A stretch of DNA of 64,000 bases from CAZSBB01 sp964605235. Its GTDB lineage: Bacteria; Planctomycetota; Phycisphaerae; Phycisphaerales; Phycisphaeraceae. The stretch spans positions 5,542-69,541 of the forward strand of contig CAZSBB010000033.1 in assembly GCA_964605235.1 (NCBI GenBank), given 5' to 3'. Shown here piece after piece: positions 53,462 to 60,919 of the stretch (position 1 is its first letter; every line of letters begins with the position of its first letter). Under the pieces are notes generated by a model. That model searched no databases, was not told the origin of the DNA, and worked only from the letters and a program-made list of their open reading frames with translations. The position numbers were made by a program, and so were the translations under genes.

Positions 53462-53890
53462 ATGTCCGCCGGCGACCCCAACTGCATCTTCTGCAAGATC
53501 ATCAGTGGCGCGATTCCCTGTCAGCGGGTTTATGAGGACCAGCGCGTGCTGGCGTTTCTCGACATCGGCCCGTTGTCGCCGGGACACACGCTGGTGATTC
53601 CCAAGCGCCATGCGACCACGCTTGATGAACTCAGTGACGAAGACGCCGCCGCGTGCGGGCGCGTGCTGCCGAAGCTGGCGCGGGCGATTCGCAGCGTCAC
53701 CGGCATCGCCGACTGCAACATCCTGCAGAACAACGGCAAGCTCGCCCATCAGGCGGTCGGGCATGTGCATTTTCACATCATTCCCCGCAGCAACACGCAG
53801 GGCCTGGAAATTCGTTGGCCGGCCGGCAAGCTGCAGGATGGTGAACAGTTGACCGCCAGCGTCATCGCGGCGCTCAAGGCCGGCGGATAA
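53462..53890 (+). CDS. HIT-family protein
   Basis: A 142-residue histidine-triad hydrolase. N-terminal 'CIFCKIISGAIPCQRVYED' has the HINT-like zinc-type CxxC start, and 'VGHVHFHIIP' is the HxHxH catalytic motif. It hydrolyses or transfers nucleoside-phosphoramidate or AMP-containing substrates. Start ATG 53462 has ACAGGAG about 10 bases before it. It is followed by mobA after 10 bases, possibly co-transcribed. Confidence 0.93.
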   Translation: MSAGDPNCIFCKIISGAIPCQRVYEDQRVLAFLDIGPLSPGHTLVIPKRHATTLDELSDEDAAACGRVLPKLARAIRSVTGIADCNILQNNGKLAHQAVGHVHFHIIPRSNTQGLEIRWPAGKLQDGEQLTASVIAALKAGG

Positions 53891-53900
53891 GCGAGGCGTC

Positions 53901-54539
53901 ATGCGTGTGATTGTCTGTCTGCTCGCCGGGGGCGCCAGCAGCCGGTTCCCCGGCGGGAAGGTCAACGTCCGGGTCAACGGCGCGCCGCTGCTGTCATTCC
54001 TCCGCACGCAATTGCAGGGACTCGAACCCGACCAGTGGTGGCTGAGCCTGGCGCCGCAGCAGGACCTGCCGCCAGGCGCCGATGGCTTTGACCTCGTCGT
54101 GCGCGATGAGCAAACCCACGCCGGCCCGTTGCATGGCATCATGGCGGCGCTGCGATCAGCCGAGCCGGAGGATCATCTGGTCATCGTGCCAGCCGACATG
54201 CTGTGTCTGACCCCAGCGATTCCCGAAGTGCTGCTCAACGGCCTGGCGATCGGCCCGGAGCAGGCGGGCATGATGGCCAAGTGGGGGCTGGGGCCACGCG
54301 CCGGCGAGATCGAACCGATGCCCTGCGTGTGGCGCACGCGCCAAGCGCTGCCGGTGCTGGAGCGGGCGCTCGCCGCCGGGCGGGGTGGTCCCCGTCAACT
54401 CGCCGGCGAGCCGGGCATCGGCAAGGTGTTTCTGTATGACGAAGAGGAAGCGGTGCAGTTCACCAGCTTCAACACGCCGACCGAGCTGCACCGCATGGCC
54501 AAAGCGCTCGGCTGCACGGTGACCCTGCCCGCCAAATAG
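53901..54539 (+). CDS. mobA: Molybdenum cofactor guanylyltransferase, MobA-like
   Basis: A 212-residue nucleotidyltransferase. The N-terminal 'LLAGGASSRFPGGK' is the GxSxR...K nucleotide-binding motif, and 'VIVPADMLCLTP' carries the metal-binding Asp. It should attach GMP to molybdopterin. moeA lies convergent on the other side, 33 bases away, so both steps of cofactor synthesis are represented. It is divergent from many MobA proteins, so the function is probable rather than certain. GCGAGGCG precedes the ATG. Confidence 0.8.
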   Translation: MRVIVCLLAGGASSRFPGGKVNVRVNGAPLLSFLRTQLQGLEPDQWWLSLAPQQDLPPGADGFDLVVRDEQTHAGPLHGIMAALRSAEPEDHLVIVPADMLCLTPAIPEVLLNGLAIGPEQAGMMAKWGLGPRAGEIEPMPCVWRTRQALPVLERALAAGRGGPRQLAGEPGIGKVFLYDEEEAVQFTSFNTPTELHRMAKALGCTVTLPAK

Positions 54540-54558
54540 CCCGACCATTCTGGTTGGG
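54540..54558. terminator. Bidirectional terminator-like hairpin
   Basis: CCCGACCA-TTC-TGGTTGGG, an 8-bp stem with one G-T, directly after mobA and facing the moeA stop. Confidence 0.5.
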
Positions 54559-54572
54559 TATCTGCCGGCAAT

Positions 54573-55823
54573 TCACGCCCCCAGCAAACCCAGCCACGGC
54601 AGCAGCGTGCCCGCTTCCACCACGCCCTCGCGCAGCGGCAAACGCACCAATCCGGTCGCCCCGGCGGTGTGTATCAGATCACCGGACCCATGCCACGACA
54701 GCACCTCGACGTGCCCGTCAGCGGTTTGCCGCGCCGCCCGGAACAGCTCGCGCCTGGGATTGGTTTTCGTCGCGGTCGCCAGTCGCGCCTGCTGCCATGG
54801 CAGCGCGACATCACGCATGCCCAGCAGCTTACGCAGCAGCGGCCAAACGAACAGGTGGAACGTCATCAATACGCTCACTGGATTGCCCGGCAGTCCCGCG
54901 ACTAAGACCACCTTCCCCGCCTGCTCCCGTCGCGCCAGCAGCACCGGCTTACCAGGCTGAATGTTCACGCCATGAATCACCGTGGCAAAACCCAGCGCCG
55001 GCCAGGTCGCGGGCAAATGATCGCGCTGGCCCACGCTCACTCCGCCGACGGTCAGCACCAGATCAGCTTCGTCGGCAGCGCGTGCCGCGGCGCGCTGCGT
55101 GGCGTCCGCCTCATCCGGCACATGCTCGTGGCGAAGCAACTCCAGACCCAGCGCCGCCAGCGTGGTCGTCAGCAGCGGGCCGTTGGAATTGCGAATCTGC
55201 TGCGGCTGCAAATCGTCGGCGGCAGTCATCGGCGGGCGCACCTCATCACCCGTGGTCAGCAACACCAGGCGCGGCCGGCGCGTCACCGTCAGCTTCGTCG
55301 CCCCCATGGTGGCGGCGATCCCCACGCCGGCGGGCGTCAAACGCAAACCCGTGGGCAGCACCACCTGCCCGGCTGCGGCATCGCTCGCTTGCCGATGCAC
55401 GTTGGCGAAAGCATCGAGCGCCGCCACCGTGAAGCGCACGCGCTCGGAACCATCAGCATCAGTCGTCACCTGCGCCTGCTCAATGGGAATCACGCCATCG
55501 CAGCAGCGCGGCAGCGGCGCGCCCGTGGCGATGCGCCGCACGCAGCCGGCGGGCACGGGCGTGGTGAAGCTCGCCAGCGCCCCCCCGGCATTGACCGCGC
55601 CATCCACCGCGTACACCTGACCCGGCCGCAACTGGTCGCGGCACACCGCAAAGCCATCCATCGCGGAACGCTCAAACGGCGGCTGGTCGCGGTCGGCGGT
55701 CACCGGCGCGCGCAGCACGCGCCCCAGCGCCGCTTCCAGCGCGATCACTTCCGTGGGCAACACGACCGCGGCGTCGAGCACGCACAGCAGCGCCTGGTCA
55801 TAGCTGGGCAAGATGGCGGGCAT
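54573..55823 (-). CDS. moeA: Molybdopterin molybdenumtransferase MoeA
   Basis: A 416-residue enzyme. The conserved start 'LGRVLRAPVTADRDQPPFER' with SAMDGFA is followed by 'TGDEVRPP' and the C-terminal 'GLPGNPVSVLMTF'. It inserts molybdate into adenylated molybdopterin. ATG 55823 is preferred to a TTG at 55835, since the latter lies in the family A repeat (55833-55924). With mobA it forms a small molybdenum cofactor group; no molybdoenzyme is seen in the window. Confidence 0.93.
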   Translation of the reverse strand: MPAILPSYDQALLCVLDAAVVLPTEVIALEAALGRVLRAPVTADRDQPPFERSAMDGFAVCRDQLRPGQVYAVDGAVNAGGALASFTTPVPAGCVRRIATGAPLPRCCDGVIPIEQAQVTTDADGSERVRFTVAALDAFANVHRQASDAAAGQVVLPTGLRLTPAGVGIAATMGATKLTVTRRPRLVLLTTGDEVRPPMTAADDLQPQQIRNSNGPLLTTTLAALGLELLRHEHVPDEADATQRAAARAADEADLVLTVGGVSVGQRDHLPATWPALGFATVIHGVNIQPGKPVLLARREQAGKVVLVAGLPGNPVSVLMTFHLFVWPLLRKLLGMRDVALPWQQARLATATKTNPRRELFRAARQTADGHVEVLSWHGSGDLIHTAGATGLVRLPLREGVVEAGTLLPWLGLLGA

Positions 55824-55832
55824 AACCGTTCT

Positions 55833-55924
55833 CAACGAGCCCCGCGCGTCAGCAAGGGGTTGCGGCGCAGCGGAACGGCGTGGGACCTGAAAAACAACCT
55901 CTCCCTCACGGTCGGGGCTCGTTC
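55833..55924. repeat. Palindromic repeat element (family A variant)
   Basis: The left arm CAACGAGCCCCGCGCGTCAG and right arm CTCACGGTCGGGGCTCGTT are imperfect reverse complements. It lies 25 bases behind the stop of the glycosyltransferase gene and upstream of moeA. The right arm matches the half-site at 35653-35680. Confidence 0.8.
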
Positions 55925-55948
55925 AGAATAACAACGTCGCGTGTTGCC

Positions 55949-57124
55949 TTACACCGCAGCGCCCAGAAAATGCGCCACCGCCTGCCGCACGCCGTCCACC
56001 GGGTCCGCAGCGCGGCGCCATTGCGCCAGCATCGGCGCGGCCTGAGCTTTGAGCGCGTCGATCACGTGCGGGTCGGTGGCTTCGCGCAGCGCTGCCGTCA
56101 GTTGCTTCACATCCCCCGGCGGCACCAGCAGGCCGTTGATGCGATGGCGGACCAGTTCCACTGCCGCGCCGGTCACTTCCGTCGCCACCACTGCCAGCCC
56201 CGCCGCGACGGCTTCATTGATCACCAGCGCCCACGGCTCGTACTCGCTGGGATGCACCAGCACATCGCAACTGTGATAGCAGGCAACCGTGTCCTCGAAC
56301 TGCAAAAAGCCGACGAACCGCACCCGCCCGCGCAGCTCCGTCGGGACCGTAGTTTCCAGCTCACGCCGCAGCGGACCGTCGCCGGCGACCACCAGATCCC
56401 ACTCCGGGCGCTCGGCGGCGAGCTGCGCGAAGGACGCCAGCAGCACATCCACCCGTTTGACCGGCACCAACCGACAGCAACACAACAGTCGCCGGCGTGT
56501 CGGATCAAGCTCATGCTGCGTCATGAATGCCGCGCGACGTTCGGCGCTGCACGTTTCCAACCGGCTGTAATCCGGCTCATACGGCATCAAGAACGTCGGC
56601 AGCCGATGGTCCACCCACAACCGGTAAAACGCCCGCCCGCAAGTGCCCATCGGCATCAGACCCGCCAGCTCGCCGAGCAACCAGCGCAGGAAATACCGCT
56701 TCACCAGGCGCCGCACCGGCGGCACGCGCCCTTCGCTGTACACATTGCTGTCGCCGCGCAGCAGCACGGGGATGCCCTGCCGCTTGCACCAGCGCACCAG
56801 CAGCAGGCGCGTCAGGTCGTTGTAGCCATTGAGCACCACCAGTTGCACCTGATGGTCCAGCAGGTATTGCGCGAGGGCGTGGTAGAGCTGGATGGCGCGA
56901 TAGCTGAAGTTCGCGCCGGTGAGCGCGAGGTGCGCGAAATGCACGGGATTGATGGCGGGGTCGATCTGCATCTGCCAGGGCGCGCTGGCGTCGTGCAGGG
57001 TGTGGGTGAAGAGCGAATGCAGCGTGACGCCGTGCAGTTCGCGCGCCAGGCGGCCGTGCAGGTGCAGCCGATACGGCGTGGGCTCATTGCTGATGACCGC
57101 CAGGTTGATCGGACCTTCCGCCAT
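55949..57124 (-). CDS. Glycosyltransferase family 4
   Basis: A 391-residue GT-B enzyme. 'LAVISNEPTPYRLHLHGRLA' opens the first domain. 'CCRLVPVKRVDVLLASFAQL' and the E-x7-E motif in 'EYEPWALVINEAVAAGLAVV' mark the nucleotide-sugar domain. It transfers a sugar in surface or exopolysaccharide synthesis. ATG 57124 is used; the longer frame to 57160 has no SD. It is divergent from murD, with about 70 bases between. Confidence 0.87.
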   Translation of the reverse strand: MAEGPINLAVISNEPTPYRLHLHGRLARELHGVTLHSLFTHTLHDASAPWQMQIDPAINPVHFAHLALTGANFSYRAIQLYHALAQYLLDHQVQLVVLNGYNDLTRLLLVRWCKRQGIPVLLRGDSNVYSEGRVPPVRRLVKRYFLRWLLGELAGLMPMGTCGRAFYRLWVDHRLPTFLMPYEPDYSRLETCSAERRAAFMTQHELDPTRRRLLCCCRLVPVKRVDVLLASFAQLAAERPEWDLVVAGDGPLRRELETTVPTELRGRVRFVGFLQFEDTVACYHSCDVLVHPSEYEPWALVINEAVAAGLAVVATEVTGAAVELVRHRINGLLVPPGDVKQLTAALREATDPHVIDALKAQAAPMLAQWRRAADPVDGVRQAVAHFLGAAV

Positions 57125-57182
57125 GTGGACATCATCGGCTGATCGGGCCAGCCGGTGCAAATGTGTGGGGGCGTGGGAGCGG

Positions 57183-57188
57183 TAAAAT
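57183..57188 (+). promoter_or_regulatory. Candidate -10 element of murD
   Basis: TAAAAT ends 7 bases before ATG 57196. With this spacing the transcript would begin near the start codon. Confidence 0.4.
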
Positions 57189-57195
57189 GCTGCCC

Positions 57196-58593
57196 ATGCA
57201 GAACCTGGCGGGCCAGCGGATCGTGGTGATGGGTTTGGGCAGCTTTGGCGGCGGCGTGGGCGTGGCGCGCTGGCTCGTGGCGCAGCAGGCCAGGGTTCTG
57301 GTGACCGACCAGGCGCCGGCAGCGAAGCTGGAAAAGTCGGTTGCGGCGCTGGCGGGCTTGCCCATTGAGTACCGGCTGGGCGAGCATCGCGTGGAAGACT
57401 TCACGGCAGCGGACCTGATCGTGGTCAACCCGGCGGTCAAGCCGCGCGACAATGAATACCTGCGGGCGGCGCAGGCGGCCGGCGTGGCGCTCACCAGTGA
57501 AATCCGTCTGCTGGTCAGTGCCCTGCCCAATCGTCTGCACACCATCGGCATCACCGGCACCGCCGGCAAAAGCACCACCACCGCGCTCGTCGGCCACGCG
57601 CTGGGCAAGCTGTTGCCAACAACCGCGAAGGTGTACGTCGGCGGCAATCTCGGCGGCTCACTGCTGGGGGATGTTGCACGCATCACCGCCGCCGACTGGG
57701 TGGTGCTCGAACTGTCGAGCTTCATGCTTGAGGGGCTGCGGCTGGATCGCTGGTCGCCGCATATCGCGGTGGTGACGAACTGCTCGCCCAATCATCTGGA
57801 CTGGCACGGCACGTATGAGGACTACCAGCGCGCCAAGCAGGCGCTGCTTGATTTCCAGCAACCGGGCGTGGATCACGCCGTCTTCGGGCCGGGCATTCAT
57901 AATCGATTCGAGCATCGCAGCCACATGACCTTCCGCGAGCAGGAGGATTTGGCGCATGGCGACCGCTTGCCGCTGCTGCTGCCGGGCGCGCACAACCAGA
58001 TGAACGCATGCATCGCCGGCGACGCGGTGAGTCTGGCGCTGGGCGTGCCCTGGACCACCGCCACCGCAGCCATGAGCGACTACCCCGGCCTGCCGCATCG
58101 GCTGCAACTGGTCGAGCAGCGCCACGACGTGCGGTACTACAACGACTCCAAATCCACCACGCCTGATGCGGCGCTGCTGGCGCTCAACTGCTTTCCCCGC
58201 GGCAAAGTGCATGCGATCCTCGGCGGCTACGACAAAGGCAGCGATCTGACCGCCCTGGCGCAGCGCGCTGCCGACCACGCCCAAGCGATTTACACCATCG
58301 GCCAGACCGGCCCCTTCATCGCCGACGCGGCGGAAGCCTATCTGCGGCAGCGGGAACACGATTTGGCTGCTGCGCCGGTAGCCGCCGGTTGTGGTCAGGC
58401 CGCCACCGGTTGGCGCGGCTTAGGCGCCGAGATCAACCGTTGTGAAACGCTGCCCGACGCCATGGCGCGCTGCCGGGAGGCGCTGCGTCCGGGCGATGTC
58501 GTTCTGCTCAGTCCGGGGTGCGCCAGTTGGGGGCAGTTCGACAATTATGAGCAGCGCGGGTTGCTGTTTGCCCAATTGGCGCGCGGGGGGTGA
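57196..58593 (+). CDS. murD: UDP-N-acetylmuramoylalanine-D-glutamate ligase
   Basis: A 465-residue Mur ligase. 'VVMGLGSFGGGVGVARWL' is the N-terminal UDP-binding Rossmann part, 'GITGTAGKSTTTA' (118-130) the ATP P-loop, and 'VLELSSFML' and 'TNCSPNHLDWHG' are conserved Mur motifs. It adds D-glutamate to UDP-MurNAc-L-Ala in peptidoglycan synthesis. ATG 57196 lies 7 bases after TAAAAT; ATG 57187 is an alternative. No SD is clear. It stands alone, without other mur genes. Confidence 0.93.
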   Translation: MQNLAGQRIVVMGLGSFGGGVGVARWLVAQQARVLVTDQAPAAKLEKSVAALAGLPIEYRLGEHRVEDFTAADLIVVNPAVKPRDNEYLRAAQAAGVALTSEIRLLVSALPNRLHTIGITGTAGKSTTTALVGHALGKLLPTTAKVYVGGNLGGSLLGDVARITAADWVVLELSSFMLEGLRLDRWSPHIAVVTNCSPNHLDWHGTYEDYQRAKQALLDFQQPGVDHAVFGPGIHNRFEHRSHMTFREQEDLAHGDRLPLLLPGAHNQMNACIAGDAVSLALGVPWTTATAAMSDYPGLPHRLQLVEQRHDVRYYNDSKSTTPDAALLALNCFPRGKVHAILGGYDKGSDLTALAQRAADHAQAIYTIGQTGPFIADAAEAYLRQREHDLAAAPVAAGCGQAATGWRGLGAEINRCETLPDAMARCREALRPGDVVLLSPGCASWGQFDNYEQRGLLFAQLARGG

Positions 58594-58636
58594 TCCCGCA
58601 GATTCGCTGATGCTCATCTGCGGGCGTCCGATGGCA

Positions 58637-58642
58637 TAGACT
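58637..58642 (+). promoter_or_regulatory. Candidate -10 element before the O-antigen-ligase-like gene
   Basis: TAGACT ends 6 bases before ATG 58649, and no ribosome binding site is seen. Confidence 0.3.
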
Positions 58643-58648
58643 GGTTTC

Positions 58649-60904
58649 ATGGCGCGACGTTCCCCGCATCCACTGCCGGTGGTTGATGCAGCTCACGCAG
58701 GGCTGCGCGATCCGTTGTTGTTGCTGCCGACGATTGGTTTGCTGGTGGTGCTGCTTTTGCCGCTGCTGGTGAAGGTGCTGCCGGAGATTTATTTTGACGT
58801 CGATCCGCGTTCGGACCAGGCGGGGGTGCTGACCGTGCTGGGGCCCGTGGGGGCGGCGGTGCTCAATGTGCTGGCGTTGCTGCTGGGCGCGCTGGGCGTG
58901 ATGGCGCACGTGCGGCGGGGAGGCCGGTTGCAATGGGGCACCGGATTGCTCGCCCTGCTGGGGGCGGCCGTGTGTCTCTGGCACATGCCCGAGCATGTCG
59001 ACAACCTGTACCGCGGCGGCGCGTGGCTCAGCGCGGTGGGGGCGGCGTGGGCGCTGAGCCATCTGGCGCAGCATGCCGGTCCGCGGCGATTGCTGGTCGG
59101 CGCGCTGCTGGCGTTGATCGTTCCACTGACGCTCGACGCCTTGCTGTTTGTGCTGGTGGAGCATCCGCAGACGGTGGCGCATTTCAAAGCGCACGAACAG
59201 GAATTCCTCCAGGCGCGCGGCTGGGAAACGGGTTCGCCGCAGCATGTGTTGTATGTCCGCCGCCTGATGTTCCCCGACGTGATCGGCAACGTCGGCTTGT
59301 CAAACGTGTACGCCTCGCTGCTGGCGGCGCTGGCGTTGAGCGCCGCCGCAGGGGTCTGGGGCTTGTGGCGGCGGGGCCAGCGCAAGGCGGCGCTGCTGCC
59401 CGGTGCAGCCCTGCTGGGCGTGTTGGTCACGCTGTACCTGACGCATTCCCGCGGCGGCGTGGCGGCATTGGGGGCCGCGGGATTAGTGCTCATCGCCGGC
59501 GCGTGGCTGCAGGCGCGCCGACCCGGACGCTGGCGCGCGGCCCTGTCGCTGCTGGCGCTGGGGTTGATTGCGTTTGCAGTCGTCGCGGTGATCGCACGCG
59601 GGCTGGCGGGGCCGCCGGCGGATGATCAGGGCGAGCGCTCGCTGTTGTTCCGCTATCAGTACTGGCAAGGGGCTGCCGGGATCATGCAGCATGAACCCTG
59701 GCGCGACAAGCTGCTGGGCGTCGGACCGGGGATGTTCAAGCCGGCGTATGTGCTGCACAAAGACCCGCTGAATCCGGAGGAAGTCACCAGCACGCACAAT
59801 GTGCTGCTCGACCTGCTGGTGATGCTGGGCGTGGGCGGGCTGGCGTGGATTGCGCTGTTGTTCATCTGGCTGTGGCGCGCCGGGGTGCAGGCATTGACGA
59901 CGCCAACGGAAGCCGAGTTGCCCGCTCCCCGTGCTGCGGAAACCAGCGCGGTGGGTTGGATCCTGGCGCTGCTGATCCCCCTGTTCCTGCTCGCGTTTGT
60001 GGTGCAATGGCTGGAACTGCTGACGATCGAAGGCTTGCTGGCGTTCTTTTTCGGTGCGATCGGCTTTCTGGTCCTCGGCGCCAGCTGGCTCACGCCTGGC
60101 TGGTGCGAGGAGCGAACGGAGCGGCTGGCGCTGCTGGCGGCGGCGGCGGCACTGCTGATTCATGGGCAGATTGAAATGACGTTCTTCCATGAGCCGATGG
60201 CGCTGCTGGCGTTCGGCCTGGTGGGGGCGGCCGGGGCGGGGCGGCTGGATCGCGCGCTGGCGCTGCCGGCGCGCCCGCTGCGGTCGGTGCGCGCGGGATT
60301 GCCGCTGCTGGCGTTGGCGATCGTGATGCTGAGCCTGCAACTGGTTCCCTTCACGCGCCAACAGGCAGCGCTCGCCCAAGCCGCCGCGGCCTTGCGGGAA
60401 GAGCATCGCCCGGACCTGGCGCGGCAATGGCTGAATGCCGCCGCGCAGCGCTTGCCCAAGGACCCCGCGCCTTATCGCTGGCAGGCACAACTCTGGGCGG
60501 AAGAAGCACAGGCACTGGTGGCGCACGGCCGACCGGACCTCGCCAGTGGACGCATGACGGCGGCGCTGGAAGCGATAGCCCAGGCCTACGCCGTCGGTCT
60601 GCATGAAGCGACGCTGCTGCGTTTCGACGCCCAGCTTCGCCTGCAGGCGGGCAAGTGGTTTCAGGATCCGCAGCAGACGCAGCGCGGGTTGGTCCTGCTG
60701 CGCCAGGTGATGCAGCTAAACCCACAAGGGCTGCAGGATGCCGTGCGGTTGGCGGATGCGCTGTGGGACGCCGGCCAAACCGCCGAGGCCGTCACGTGGT
60801 ATCAGCAGAGCCTCACGCTCAGCGCCGCCAGTTATCTTGACCCCGCCAAGCAGCTGTCCGCCAGCGAACGGGCGCGGATCAAGGCTCGGCTGGCGCAGCC
60901 GTGA
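58649..60904 (+). CDS. O-antigen ligase/WaaL-like membrane protein with TPR tail
   Basis: A 751-residue protein with about 12 hydrophobic helices. 'YLTHSRGGVAALGAAGLVL' and the loop 'GVGPGMFKPAYVLHKD' followed by 'STHNVLLDLLVMLGVGG' carry the signature Arg and His of the O-antigen ligase/PglL/Wzy polymerase superfamily. The final about 170 residues are soluble and TPR-like ('RWQAQLWAEEAQALVAHG'). It probably joins glycans to a lipid or protein carrier. It starts 55 bases after murD. The exact reaction cannot be assigned. Confidence 0.82.
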   Translation: MARRSPHPLPVVDAAHAGLRDPLLLLPTIGLLVVLLLPLLVKVLPEIYFDVDPRSDQAGVLTVLGPVGAAVLNVLALLLGALGVMAHVRRGGRLQWGTGLLALLGAAVCLWHMPEHVDNLYRGGAWLSAVGAAWALSHLAQHAGPRRLLVGALLALIVPLTLDALLFVLVEHPQTVAHFKAHEQEFLQARGWETGSPQHVLYVRRLMFPDVIGNVGLSNVYASLLAALALSAAAGVWGLWRRGQRKAALLPGAALLGVLVTLYLTHSRGGVAALGAAGLVLIAGAWLQARRPGRWRAALSLLALGLIAFAVVAVIARGLAGPPADDQGERSLLFRYQYWQGAAGIMQHEPWRDKLLGVGPGMFKPAYVLHKDPLNPEEVTSTHNVLLDLLVMLGVGGLAWIALLFIWLWRAGVQALTTPTEAELPAPRAAETSAVGWILALLIPLFLLAFVVQWLELLTIEGLLAFFFGAIGFLVLGASWLTPGWCEERTERLALLAAAAALLIHGQIEMTFFHEPMALLAFGLVGAAGAGRLDRALALPARPLRSVRAGLPLLALAIVMLSLQLVPFTRQQAALAQAAAALREEHRPDLARQWLNAAAQRLPKDPAPYRWQAQLWAEEAQALVAHGRPDLASGRMTAALEAIAQAYAVGLHEATLLRFDAQLRLQAGKWFQDPQQTQRGLVLLRQVMQLNPQGLQDAVRLADALWDAGQTAEAVTWYQQSLTLSAASYLDPAKQLSASERARIKARLAQP

Positions 60905-60919
60905 TCAGCCTGCTTCATT

